Below, one piece after another: positions 54,524 through 63,003 of a stretch of DNA of 64,000 nt. A model generated the notes under the pieces. That model ran no database searches. It saw only the letters and a list, made by a program, of their open reading frames with translations, and was not told the DNA's origin. The number at the start of each line of letters is the position of its first letter. Positions within the stretch are counted from its first letter, which is position 1. Source of the DNA: Verrucomicrobiaceae bacterium (GTDB lineage Bacteria; Verrucomicrobiota; Verrucomicrobiia; Verrucomicrobiales; Verrucomicrobiaceae); the NCBI GenBank assembly GCA_027490195.1, contig JAIXYN010000070.1, forward strand, positions 1 to 64,000. The letters run 5' to 3'. The translations under genes and the position numbers were made by a program.

Positions 54524-56773
54524 TTAATGATTGTACAGGAATTCCTTCGTATTCAGCAGCGCCCAGAGCAGGTCTTCGTAGCCGTTGCGTTTTGCGCGTT
54601 GGGAATCGAGCGGTTTGCCAGCTGCATCGTTGCGCGGCCGGACGACATGATTTTCACTGATGCGCACCTCATCGGCGGTGGGTTCGCGGGAAAAGGCGGC
54701 AAGGTAAAGCTCACGAATGCGCTTGGGCTCGGGCATTTCGGCCTTGCTCAAGGACTCCGCACGTCCACCGCTGGAGGCAAGCTTGGCCTTCACGTCGGCG
54801 GCGTTCATAAGGTGCAGGCTCTGCGCGAGGCTGGCGGACGACACTCGCTCGCACTCACAGACGCTGGCACCTTCAGGACGGCCAAAGACTTTCAGGAAGG
54901 GAGCTGCGCGATTGTAGCTGTTGTCGGGCAGTGAAATAGCACGCGTTCCAGCTGGAAGATCGGCGAAATCGGTCTTGGAGCCGGTGACCATGTCGATGCT
55001 GTCGAGCATGACCTCGGCGGTCATGCGTCTCGGGTAATAATGGGAGTAGGCCTGACGATCGACGGCATTATACGGGTTTGGCGTGGAGCTGAGCTGATAG
55101 GTGTGGCTCTGCGTGATGGTGCGTACAAGCGCTTTCAGATCGTAACCGCTGTCGGTGAAGCTTTTGGCCAGCGCATCGAAGAGATCGGGATTCGTCGGCG
55201 GGTTCGTGTCACGCAGATCATCCTCGGGCTCGACGAGCCCGCGTTTGAAGAAATGCTTCCAGTAACGGTTCACGAGCGACTTGGCGAAGAATGGGTTGTC
55301 CTTCTTGCTCATCCAATCGACCAGCGCGAGGCGCGGATCGTCATCGGGGGCGATGTCGAGTTCGGGCTCGCCAAGACCAGCAGGCTTCAGCATCACACGA
55401 GTTTTACGATGCTCGGTCTGCGCGGTGCCGCGTTTGTGGAAAATGAGGTCTTCACCGGCGATGGCGGTCGGTTTGCGACCGATCTGGCTGAAGAAGGCGG
55501 CGAGGTGATAATACTCGGCCTGAGTCCAGCGCTCAAAGGGATGATGGTGGCATTGCGCGCACTGCATGCGTACCCCGAGGAAAAGCTGTGCAACGTCTTC
55601 GAGCTGCGTGGTGGGCTCCTTCACACGCTTGTACCAAGCTACTGGAGGGTTTGAAACGATGGTGCCGGTGGAGGCGAGGATCTGGCGCACGATCTGGTCG
55701 TACTTGGTATTCGCCAGCAAACTGTCGCGCATCCATGCGTGGAAAGCGAAGTTCGAAGTGATGTCTGCCGCTTCCGTTCGGGTGTTCTTGAGCAGCGATG
55801 TCCATTTGTTAGCGAAGTAATCCGCGTAGTCGGGAGTGTTCAGAAGGGCATCGATGGCGCGGTCGCGCTTGTCCGGCTCCTGACTCGCGAGGAAGTCCTT
55901 GGTTTCCTCCGCCGTGGGCAGGCGGCCGCCGATGTCGAGGGAGATGCGGCGCAGGAAGGTGGAGTCATCACAAAGCGGCGAGGGAGGCACGCCGATCTGC
56001 TTCAGGTTGGCAAACACATGCTGGTCGATGAAGTTTTTCACCGGCGGCAGCGAATCAACCGGCGCACCCAGAGGAATAGAGACGCTGCACACTGAAACAT
56101 GACCGCCGAAGCGCACCATCACGGCCACGTTGCCGGGGAGATCAAAGGTCTTCACAAGGCCCTGCTCTCCGGCAGCCGCCATGGCGCGATCGTTGGCTTC
56201 AAAGAGAGCGAGTTTGGTCACATCACGGCTGGTGCCATCGGAGTAGCGTGCCGTCACTTTGAGCTGCTGCGCGGTCTTAACTTTCATCGTCACGCGCGCT
56301 GGTTCCACGAGAATGCCGCTGAGCTTCGCCTCATCTTTCCGAGTGTAATTCATGCCTTCGGCGATCCAGCGCACGAGGATCTTGTATTCTTCGGAGCCCG
56401 GCTCCAGTTTCTTCCCGCCCGTATGCGGCACGATGGCTGCCCCCTTGGTGATGAGCAGGCTTTCCTCAGGTGCGGGCGGAAACACGCGCCGCCCCTTCCC
56501 CTGCTTCACGATGGCCTCATAATCCTCCTCGGGCTCAAATCCAAGCACGCTCAGGCGGAAGCCGCGCTGGCCCGTGATGGCCTTTGCATGGCACACGCCT
56601 GCATTGCAGCCTGCCTTGGTGAGGATGGGCTGAATGTCATTCACAAAGCTCAGTGGCCGCGAAGGCTCCGCCGCGAAGCTCGTTGCAACGAGAAGCAGAA
56701 ATGTGCTTGTTTTTAGAAGGGCTCTCTTTTGGGTCACATCAAACCTACGGCTTGTGAGAACCCTTTTTCGCAT
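54524..56773 (-). CDS. DUF1549/DUF1553 protein with cytochrome-like N-terminus
   Basis: A 749-residue exported protein of the planctomycete PSCyt2/PSD1 type. The N-terminus has a haem-like motif C56-x4-C61-H62 (CNAGVCH). A bacterial Ig-like domain (VTARYSDGTSRDVTKLALF) follows. DUF1549 (~255-460: DSTFLRRISLDIGGRLPT, QLFLGVRMQCAQCHHHPFERW) carries a second CxxCH. DUF1553 runs from ~490 to the end (LVNRYWKHFFKRGLVEPEDD, SHTYQLSSTPN, LLWALLNTKEFLYNH). Function unknown. An in-frame GTG at 56737 gives a more standard signal peptide than the ATG at 56773. It is the first gene of the ten-gene run. Confidence 0.87.
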   Translation of the reverse strand: MRKRVLTSRRFDVTQKRALLKTSTFLLLVATSFAAEPSRPLSFVNDIQPILTKAGCNAGVCHAKAITGQRGFRLSVLGFEPEEDYEAIVKQGKGRRVFPPAPEESLLITKGAAIVPHTGGKKLEPGSEEYKILVRWIAEGMNYTRKDEAKLSGILVEPARVTMKVKTAQQLKVTARYSDGTSRDVTKLALFEANDRAMAAAGEQGLVKTFDLPGNVAVMVRFGGHVSVCSVSIPLGAPVDSLPPVKNFIDQHVFANLKQIGVPPSPLCDDSTFLRRISLDIGGRLPTAEETKDFLASQEPDKRDRAIDALLNTPDYADYFANKWTSLLKNTRTEAADITSNFAFHAWMRDSLLANTKYDQIVRQILASTGTIVSNPPVAWYKRVKEPTTQLEDVAQLFLGVRMQCAQCHHHPFERWTQAEYYHLAAFFSQIGRKPTAIAGEDLIFHKRGTAQTEHRKTRVMLKPAGLGEPELDIAPDDDPRLALVDWMSKKDNPFFAKSLVNRYWKHFFKRGLVEPEDDLRDTNPPTNPDLFDALAKSFTDSGYDLKALVRTITQSHTYQLSSTPNPYNAVDRQAYSHYYPRRMTAEVMLDSIDMVTGSKTDFADLPAGTRAISLPDNSYNRAAPFLKVFGRPEGASVCECERVSSASLAQSLHLMNAADVKAKLASSGGRAESLSKAEMPEPKRIRELYLAAFSREPTADEVRISENHVVRPRNDAAGKPLDSQRAKRNGYEDLLWALLNTKEFLYNH

Positions 56774-56803
56774 TGAGTGACTATAGTATTAGCTTCAATC
56801 ACA

Positions 56804-58072
56804 ATGAGACAGCTCACATTTGCCACCGTACTTGCCCTCACGACTCCCTCCCTGGTCTTGGGCTGGGGAGAGCCGCATCATGCCATCACACGTGGGGCGC
56901 TGGATGTACTGCCGACATGGCAAAAGGACGCACTTGGTGGCGAGTTGATGCACCTCGGTGACAGCTATTGCATGATTCCGGACAATGTCTTCACGGACAA
57001 GGAAAACGCTAGGTATGCCAAGATGGAGTCGGTGCCGAACGAGGTGTATTTGAAGATCCTGCACCTGCCGACGCAGCAGCCGGAGTATTTTGAGGTGATG
57101 CGTTACTTTATGGAGAAGGCGGTAGCAGCATTGCGCGAGGGGAGGAACGGAGATGCAGCGCGCTACATGGGCACGATGTGCCATCAGATTGAAGATTATG
57201 GCAGTCCTTCGCACACGGTGCCGGGGGACAACATGTTCACGCTGCTGCAGCAGTTCCTGCCGCCTTCGGATGCCATGAAAGGGCAGCTCATGCATGGGCC
57301 GATTGAGAATGGGGACTTCAAGGTGAGCATAGAGGGGTACAAGCCGCAGTTGCTTGGCACCACGGTGAATGAAGCTGCATGGAGGCTCATGCACCGGGTG
57401 CATGAGGAGATTATAAATGCGCGCACAACGACGGTGCCGATCATCCAGGCGTTGTATCGGGAGGAAAAGGAGAGCGTGGTGAAGCACCAGATGCGGGCTG
57501 CGGTAATGGATGCGCAGGTGGTGGCGGATGCGCTGTATACCATTCTGTGCCTCGGGATGCAGAAGTATGCAGCTGAAGAGCAGGCGGCGCTCAAGGAGGT
57601 GGCGATTGGCAGCTTTTTTCCGCTGGAGGCGGCCAGTTTGTATTATCCGCAGTCGCAGTTTTTCAGTTCGCCGAACTGGGGGCATGCGCGGAGCGGGGTG
57701 ATTTTGGCGGGTGGAAACAAGGACATTCCGCTCAAACTTTGTGTCGGATCCGGCAATCAGGAGTTCAAAAACGGCATCAGCGCGGGCATGGGGAAGCCGC
57801 TGACTTTTTTGCTGCCGAAAGATGTTTATGCGCGTTTCACGGTCCTGGCCGGATTGCATCCGGAATTGGGAGCCAAGGGGCGAGTGGAATTCACGGTCAG
57901 CGGGGATGGCAAGGTACTGACGACGGTTATTCTGAATGGGACCGATCCGGCGAAGTTGCTGGAGTGTGAGGTCACGGGAGTGAGGGAGCTACAGCTTGCG
58001 CTGACTTCCCGGGGTGTTGATTCAAAGAGCAACTATGCAATCTGGGCGGAGCCTACTTTGTTGAAACCTTGA
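56804..58072 (+). CDS. Zinc phospholipase C/S1-P1 nuclease-like protein with NPCBM tail
   Basis: A 422-residue exported protein. The signal peptide ends so that mature Trp21 is N-terminal (VLG-WGEPHHAITRGAL), as required for the tri-zinc site of this superfamily. The diagnostic H-x3-D-x5-H is CHQIEDYGSPSH (His127, Asp131, His137); His25/26 and Asp53 or Asp60 complete the ligand set. The C-terminal ~150 residues (FFSSPNWGHARSGVILAGG ... ELQLALTSRG) resemble an NPCBM carbohydrate-binding module. Phosphodiesterase activity on lipid or nucleic acid is inferred. The ATG at 56804 is chosen from the signal peptide; a GTG at 56777 also exists. Codons favour G in third position. Confidence 0.72.
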   Translation: MRQLTFATVLALTTPSLVLGWGEPHHAITRGALDVLPTWQKDALGGELMHLGDSYCMIPDNVFTDKENARYAKMESVPNEVYLKILHLPTQQPEYFEVMRYFMEKAVAALREGRNGDAARYMGTMCHQIEDYGSPSHTVPGDNMFTLLQQFLPPSDAMKGQLMHGPIENGDFKVSIEGYKPQLLGTTVNEAAWRLMHRVHEEIINARTTTVPIIQALYREEKESVVKHQMRAAVMDAQVVADALYTILCLGMQKYAAEEQAALKEVAIGSFFPLEAASLYYPQSQFFSSPNWGHARSGVILAGGNKDIPLKLCVGSGNQEFKNGISAGMGKPLTFLLPKDVYARFTVLAGLHPELGAKGRVEFTVSGDGKVLTTVILNGTDPAKLLECEVTGVRELQLALTSRGVDSKSNYAIWAEPTLLKP

Positions 58073-60431
58073 GGATGCCGTCCAGCCAGTCGTAGGCGGC
58101 CTTGCGTTCGGCTTCTGGGAAGTCGTGGGGGGCGTCGGGGGTGACGAGGGTGAGGTTTTTTTCGGCTTTGAGGAGGGTGTAAATTTCGGTGGCTTTGGTG
58201 AAGGCTTTGCGGACGCCGGTGATGTCGAAGTTGCTGTCTTTGATGGGAGAGTTGGAGAAGACGGCGCGGGGGGCGATGGCGGCGAGGATTTCGTAGAAGT
58301 CGAAGGGGATTTTGTCGGCGTTGTTTTCATAGACATCGCGGATGCGGGGCATGTATCGGTCGCTGGTCCAGCCGGCGACTTTGCCGTTGTAGTAGTCGTG
58401 GAAGGGAGTGAAGCCGCAGCTGGTGACGACGGCTTTGATGCGATCATCGAAGACGGCGGTGAAGAGGGAGTTGTGGCCGCCGAGGGAGTGGCCGATGACG
58501 CCGATGCGGTCTTTGTTTACCTGGGGGAGTGATTGAAGAAGGTCTACAGCGCGGAGGTTGTTCCAGATGGCTTTCATGGAGCCGCTGGCGCGGTGAGCGC
58601 CCTGGCTTTTGAAGTCGTAGGGGTATTCGCCGAAGGAGGGATAATCGGGGACGAGGCAGATGTAGCCGCGTTCGGCGAGTTCGTGGGCGTAGTGGAGGGA
58701 GGGTTTGCCACCGAGGCCGGCGGGTTCGTCTTTGCCGATGTTGGTGGTTTGATGGAGGCAGAGCATGGCGGGTGCCTTCACTGTGTCATTGGGGATGAGG
58801 AGCCATGCGGGGACGTGGTCGCCAAGTTCGGGGGTGAAGTGGATTTTGCGGCGAAGGTATTTGGCGGTTTTTTCTTCGGAGATGATTTGGAGGTTGAGAG
58901 GAGACCAGCGAGAGGTGTCGTGGAGGGGGCCCATGACTTGCTGCATGTTGTTCTTGATGTGAGTGACGCGCTCGGCCCAGTCGGGGGCGGTTTGGACGGG
59001 GCGCTCGGTGCCTTTGGAGTCGCGGACGATGAGGAGGTTGGAGTGGTCGGGGTAAGCGATGGCGGATGGTGACTCGGCGGGTTTGATTTGTGCTGGCGTG
59101 GTGAGGAAGTCTTTGGGAGTGACTGCATGAACTGCGGTCATGATGCGGTCTTCGACATCGGGGGCGAACTTGGTGGGGCGGTCGTAGTAGACCATGGCAC
59201 CGGCGCCTTCGTAGCCGCCTTCTTCGAGGACGCGGCGGGAGGGGACGTAGCAGGGGACGTCGTTGGAGTAGCCGTTGACCCACATGCGGGAGCGGTCGAA
59301 TTCTCGTTTGATGCGGAGGGAGTAGTCGACGGTGATTTCGCCGGGGAGGAAGACCATGGCCATGTCGTTGCCGAAGCTCCAGCGCTGGACGAGGTAGGGC
59401 AGATGGGTGGGGATTTTTTCGCCGCGATCGAGTCGGGCGAGATTCTTCTGTGCGTGGTATGAAATGGCAGGAGTTTTGGAGGCGGCGAGGGTCTGCCATT
59501 CTTCGCGGGTGGGGAGGGTATCGAAGGCGAGGTCGATTTGTTTTGATTGGCAGGCGAGAGGGCCCGTGAGGGGTTTGAGTTCGCTGGTGGCGATGCGTTT
59601 GGCTTCGGCACCGAGGTCTTCGCCGTATTGTTTGACGAGTTCCATGGTGCGGCGGGGATTGGGGTTTTGATCGGCACCGCAGCCGAGGGCGGTGAGGGCG
59701 ATGGCTCCGGGGAATTCGCGCTGGAGGGCTTCTTGAGCGACGCCGGCCCAGTCGCCGTGGATTTCATCGATGCCGATGGTGGTGCAGTGGCAGGCGTAGC
59801 TGGTGAAGATGGCGCGCACCTTGCCATCGGGGCCGGTGACGCGCAGGACGGGGAGGTCGTGGTCGATGGGCTTTAATGGGAAGAGGCGGCGGTTGGCGGC
59901 GAAGCCGACTTTGCCGATGCCCCAGGCGAGTGTGGAGGGTTTGCGATCGGCGAGAGCGGCGCGGGCGGCTTTTTCGATGTTGTCGGTGAGTTCGCGGGTG
60001 TAGCGCTCGATGGCTGGCAGGTGCTCGGCGGGGATGTCCATGCCAAAGAGGTTGGGGAGCACGCCGATGAGCATGGGCGCGCAGTGGGTGTGGCTGGAGC
60101 AGATGGCGAAGCGGGAGTCGGTGGCTTTGGTGTTTGTTTGAAGACGGCGCAGGACTTCGGCGCGCATGGAGGCGGGCACGCCGACGTTGTCCACGGTGAC
60201 GAGGATGGCGGGGCCTTCGGCATCGGTGCCGAGGGCGAGGGCTTTGGCGAAGATGTGCTGGGAGATACCGGTGTTGGGGGCGCGGCGGTTGCCGTAGCCG
60301 CTGAGGCGGACAGGGTAGTCGGGGGTGATGTCGATGGAGGAGGCACCGGCGGGGATGACTGTGTCGGCTGCGGTGGCGGAGGTTGTGAGGGGCCAGAGCA
60401 GCAGGAGGGAGAAGAGGAGACGGAGGTGCAT
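58053..60431 (-). CDS. Ceramidase-like domain fused to alpha/beta-hydrolase
   Basis: A 792-residue exported protein (signal MHLRLLFSLLLLWPLTTSATAA). Residues ~25-430 form a neutral-ceramidase-like domain: AGASSIDITPDYPVRLSGYG, LVTVDNVGVPASMRAEVL, ICSSHTHCAPML (HTHCAP, Ser-Gly of the usual HTHSGP replaced), SYACHCTTIG, VFLPGEITVDYSL. Residues ~500-790 form a dienelactone-hydrolase/acetyl-xylan-esterase-like alpha/beta-hydrolase with nucleophile Ser649 in GHSLGGH and a His in PDAPHDFP. The ATG at 60431 is set by the signal peptide. Its 3' end overlaps the convergent gene by 20 bp. The coding strand is strikingly C-rich. Confidence 0.82.
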   Translation of the reverse strand: MHLRLLFSLLLLWPLTTSATAADTVIPAGASSIDITPDYPVRLSGYGNRRAPNTGISQHIFAKALALGTDAEGPAILVTVDNVGVPASMRAEVLRRLQTNTKATDSRFAICSSHTHCAPMLIGVLPNLFGMDIPAEHLPAIERYTRELTDNIEKAARAALADRKPSTLAWGIGKVGFAANRRLFPLKPIDHDLPVLRVTGPDGKVRAIFTSYACHCTTIGIDEIHGDWAGVAQEALQREFPGAIALTALGCGADQNPNPRRTMELVKQYGEDLGAEAKRIATSELKPLTGPLACQSKQIDLAFDTLPTREEWQTLAASKTPAISYHAQKNLARLDRGEKIPTHLPYLVQRWSFGNDMAMVFLPGEITVDYSLRIKREFDRSRMWVNGYSNDVPCYVPSRRVLEEGGYEGAGAMVYYDRPTKFAPDVEDRIMTAVHAVTPKDFLTTPAQIKPAESPSAIAYPDHSNLLIVRDSKGTERPVQTAPDWAERVTHIKNNMQQVMGPLHDTSRWSPLNLQIISEEKTAKYLRRKIHFTPELGDHVPAWLLIPNDTVKAPAMLCLHQTTNIGKDEPAGLGGKPSLHYAHELAERGYICLVPDYPSFGEYPYDFKSQGAHRASGSMKAIWNNLRAVDLLQSLPQVNKDRIGVIGHSLGGHNSLFTAVFDDRIKAVVTSCGFTPFHDYYNGKVAGWTSDRYMPRIRDVYENNADKIPFDFYEILAAIAPRAVFSNSPIKDSNFDITGVRKAFTKATEIYTLLKAEKNLTLVTPDAPHDFPEAERKAAYDWLDGILKVSTK

Positions 60432-60711
60432 GGGCTTGTGCTGGAGCACTACGCGGGGGCGGTGCCTGTTCTTTGCTGGGCTAATGAGGGCACTGACTGG
60501 AGGGAACAGAGATTTAAACACCGCGAGAGATTAGAAGACCGCAGAGAAGAGTTTTTGAATCAGCGTTTGGAGGGCTTGTTTCGTTTTGCTTCTTGGCTGG
60601 GTGGGAAGATATTTCCCGCAGATTCAGGGAAGCCGCAGATTTTGTCTTTGAGGAGCTTTGATCGAGAGCTCCAGGCGGTGATTGTTGGCGTGGTGGTGCG
60701 GAGGCCTTGAT

Positions 60712-60916
60712 TTTGGCAAGGGAATGGAGAGCAATGGAGTGGGCTGGATTCAGGCAAATATCACAGACTTAAGAGCAGAGTTTTTAACCACTAATCGGAC
60801 ACTCATAAGACACTCATAAAGGCAGGCAGAAATTTTGGATGCGGGTGTTTTGATTGAGTGGCTGGGCAGCGCATGTAGGTTTTGGGTTTAGCAAGGGAAT
60901 GGGCTGAATTCAGAGA
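60712..60916. repeat. Imperfect direct repeat pair
   Basis: The units are TTTGGCAAGGGAATGG...GGGCTGGATTCAG (60712-60755) and TTTAGCAAGGGAATGGGCTG AATTCAG (60887-60916, written with a break). The first carries ~15 extra bases in the middle. Confidence 0.55.
60788..60820. repeat. Short 11-bp tandem repeat
   Basis: Two consecutive units ACACTCATAAG and ACACTCATAAA (60799-60820) follow a degenerate unit CCACTAATCGG (60788-60798). Confidence 0.55.
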
Positions 60917-61004
60917 GCTGAGGGTGGTTCTTTGTCCATTGTTTGCACCCTGCCCCCGGTTCTCCTTGGTTGACGATATTCAAAGCACTGTTTAAGGCAG
61001 AGCC

Positions 61005-62909
61005 ATGCTTCGCTGTCTCACCAAATGGCTTCTTCCTGGGATCATTGTGTCACTAGCTTTGTCAGGCAGTGATGCCGACGATGGAGCCGTCAAGGTGAAC
61101 GAGTGGGACCTCCCCTATTCTGCCGATCACCCACCGGGACCGACCTTCACTGCCGATGAAAAACAGCGCCAGATGGTCGAGGGTCAGCGCATTCAAGACG
61201 AAATCATCGCCGCCTGCAAAGCGGGCAGAGACTCCTTCACCCTACCGCCGGGTGACTATCGCTTTGGTGCGAACTGGCTGGTCACGAAAGATTCGTTCGT
61301 GCTTCAGGGCCTGCGCCGCACGGCAGACAAGCCATTTCGCATTCTCGCTCATGGAGCAACGTTTTGGTTCAATCTAAGCGATGCGCCAGCGCCCTCGGCG
61401 CATCGCATGGTGAAAATCATCGATTGCAGCCACCTCGCGCTGGAAGGTCTTGTCATCGACAGCGACCCTCGCGGCAGCATGGACGCGCGGATCACGGCCT
61501 TCGACTTTGATGGCAACCGCATTCAAGTCGAGCCGGTGAAAGGCGCACGCTTGATTTCTGCGCCTCCCGAGGCCGAGGGAAGATTCATTCCGTTCAAGGC
61601 GAATGGTCATCACATCGCGGCTCTTTATGCCATCGACTCAGGCTGGGGACCTGGCAATGTTTTCTACCAGAGTGTGGAGCGCACGCCGGACGGGCATTTC
61701 TGGCTGACGATGAAAAACGAGAAGCTTCTGCGCACCATCCGCGACGACACTTGGCGGAAGACTTATGGTAGCGCGGGCACGCTGGAGGTCGGCGATGTGC
61801 TTGGCATTCTTTACAGCACGTCTGAGTCCATCTGGCTGAGTCAGTGCGAACGAATCACGATCCGTGACTGCCACGTCTATGCGGCCAAAGCGTGCATCTC
61901 CGAGAGCGAGGGCTATGGCGATCACCAGTGGATCAACTGCCGCTTCATGGCGCGTCCCGGCTCCAACAACCTGCTAGGCGGCGAGGGCACGATGAACAAT
62001 GCCTGCCAGCACGGTTCAACGTTTGACGGCGTGGTTGTTCATCGCAGCACGGACGATGGCTTCAACAACCATGGCTACTGGCAACATGCCGAATCAGCCA
62101 GCGGCCAGACGATCACATTCAAGAACCCTCTGCCGCAGCCGCTGGTGGCTGGCGATTTCGCGGAGGTTTATGACAGCAGAAAGAAAACGTTCGTGGGCAG
62201 GTTCACCCTGGAGAGTGTCAACGGAAAGGCCGTGACATTCCGCGAACCCCTCGGCAACCACTCCGCAGATGCGACTGTGATTTTTCCCGGCCATCAGAAT
62301 GCTGGCTGGGTCATCCGCAACAGTGCATTCGTTGATTGTTATCAGCGCATCTTGCTCCAGTGCGGCCCCGGAGTTTTCGAGAACAACCGGGTGGTGCGCT
62401 GTGGCGGTGCACTCGTCGTTTCGAACGGCCCTGTCGGCCATATCGAAGGGGGCAGCCCCGATGAAGTGACGATCCGAAACAATCTGTTTCTCGATACCGG
62501 CAACTCGCCACCGAACAGCACTCTCAGCATCGGTGGAACAGGCCGCGCATTGAAGAAAATCCGCATCGAGAACAACCTCGTCTGCAACAGTGGCGGCCCG
62601 GCGATCAAGGTGGAAAACGTGGATGGGCTCACGATGCGCGACAACATCTTCATCCAACCATTTCTCGGGAGTGCAATGATGCCGGAGACGAAAGTGGACA
62701 CGCATACTGCCATTCAAACCGAGAACATTCGTCAAGCAACGCTGTCCGGGAATGTCCTCCTGAAACCATCCTCCAGCGCAGGTGCCGAAGCCTTTCTCCG
62801 GAAAGCAACGACAACACAGCGAGCGAGTGCAATGGAAGTGCTGACTGAGTTTCGGCGCACGCCTTTCGCAGATGAGGCAACTACCGATGCACCCAAGCCC
62901 GGCTTGTGA
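61005..62909 (+). CDS. Secreted right-handed parallel beta-helix protein
   Basis: A 634-residue exported protein. Signal region 1-24 (LLPGIIVSLALSGSDA). The start of the helix is SFTLPPGDYRFGANWLVTKDSFVLQG, typical of pectate-lyase-like folds. Repeated coils follow: CSHLALEGLVIDSD, CERITIRDCHVYAAKACISES, TFDGVVVHRSTDDGFNNHG, GWVIRNSAFVDCYQRILLQC, EVTIRNNLFLDTG, KIRIENNLVCNSGGPAIKVENVDGLTMRDNIFI. This arrangement is common in polysaccharide lyases and glycosidases (GH28/PL-like), but catalytic residues cannot be assigned. Substrate unknown; a carbohydrate is likely. Confidence 0.82.
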   Translation: MLRCLTKWLLPGIIVSLALSGSDADDGAVKVNEWDLPYSADHPPGPTFTADEKQRQMVEGQRIQDEIIAACKAGRDSFTLPPGDYRFGANWLVTKDSFVLQGLRRTADKPFRILAHGATFWFNLSDAPAPSAHRMVKIIDCSHLALEGLVIDSDPRGSMDARITAFDFDGNRIQVEPVKGARLISAPPEAEGRFIPFKANGHHIAALYAIDSGWGPGNVFYQSVERTPDGHFWLTMKNEKLLRTIRDDTWRKTYGSAGTLEVGDVLGILYSTSESIWLSQCERITIRDCHVYAAKACISESEGYGDHQWINCRFMARPGSNNLLGGEGTMNNACQHGSTFDGVVVHRSTDDGFNNHGYWQHAESASGQTITFKNPLPQPLVAGDFAEVYDSRKKTFVGRFTLESVNGKAVTFREPLGNHSADATVIFPGHQNAGWVIRNSAFVDCYQRILLQCGPGVFENNRVVRCGGALVVSNGPVGHIEGGSPDEVTIRNNLFLDTGNSPPNSTLSIGGTGRALKKIRIENNLVCNSGGPAIKVENVDGLTMRDNIFIQPFLGSAMMPETKVDTHTAIQTENIRQATLSGNVLLKPSSSAGAEAFLRKATTTQRASAMEVLTEFRRTPFADEATTDAPKPGL

Positions 62910-63003
62910 TGATCCATCATTCCGTTGTCTCATGGCAAAAGAAAGGAATTCAAAAATCATATACCCACCCATCTTCACCAAAAATCTCACCTTCTCTTCT
63001 CCC

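Larger units (their letters stand above)
60432..61004. other. Intergenic region with degenerate repeats, no gene
   Basis: 573 bp between divergently transcribed genes. It holds an imperfect direct repeat (60712-60755 and 60887-60916) and short 11-bp tandem units (60788-60820). Open frames are short and lack recognisable products. It must contain the promoters of the flanking genes, but none could be assigned. Confidence 0.5.

Noticed and set aside
58053-60431. Glycine-rich plus-strand proteins opposite the ceramidase-hydrolase gene
   Set aside because: Frames such as 58125-58532 and 60021-60710 are produced by the C-rich coding strand of the real gene and have no domain.
60788-60820. CRISPR-like array
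   Set aside because: Units are 11 bp without spacers, and no cas gene is present.
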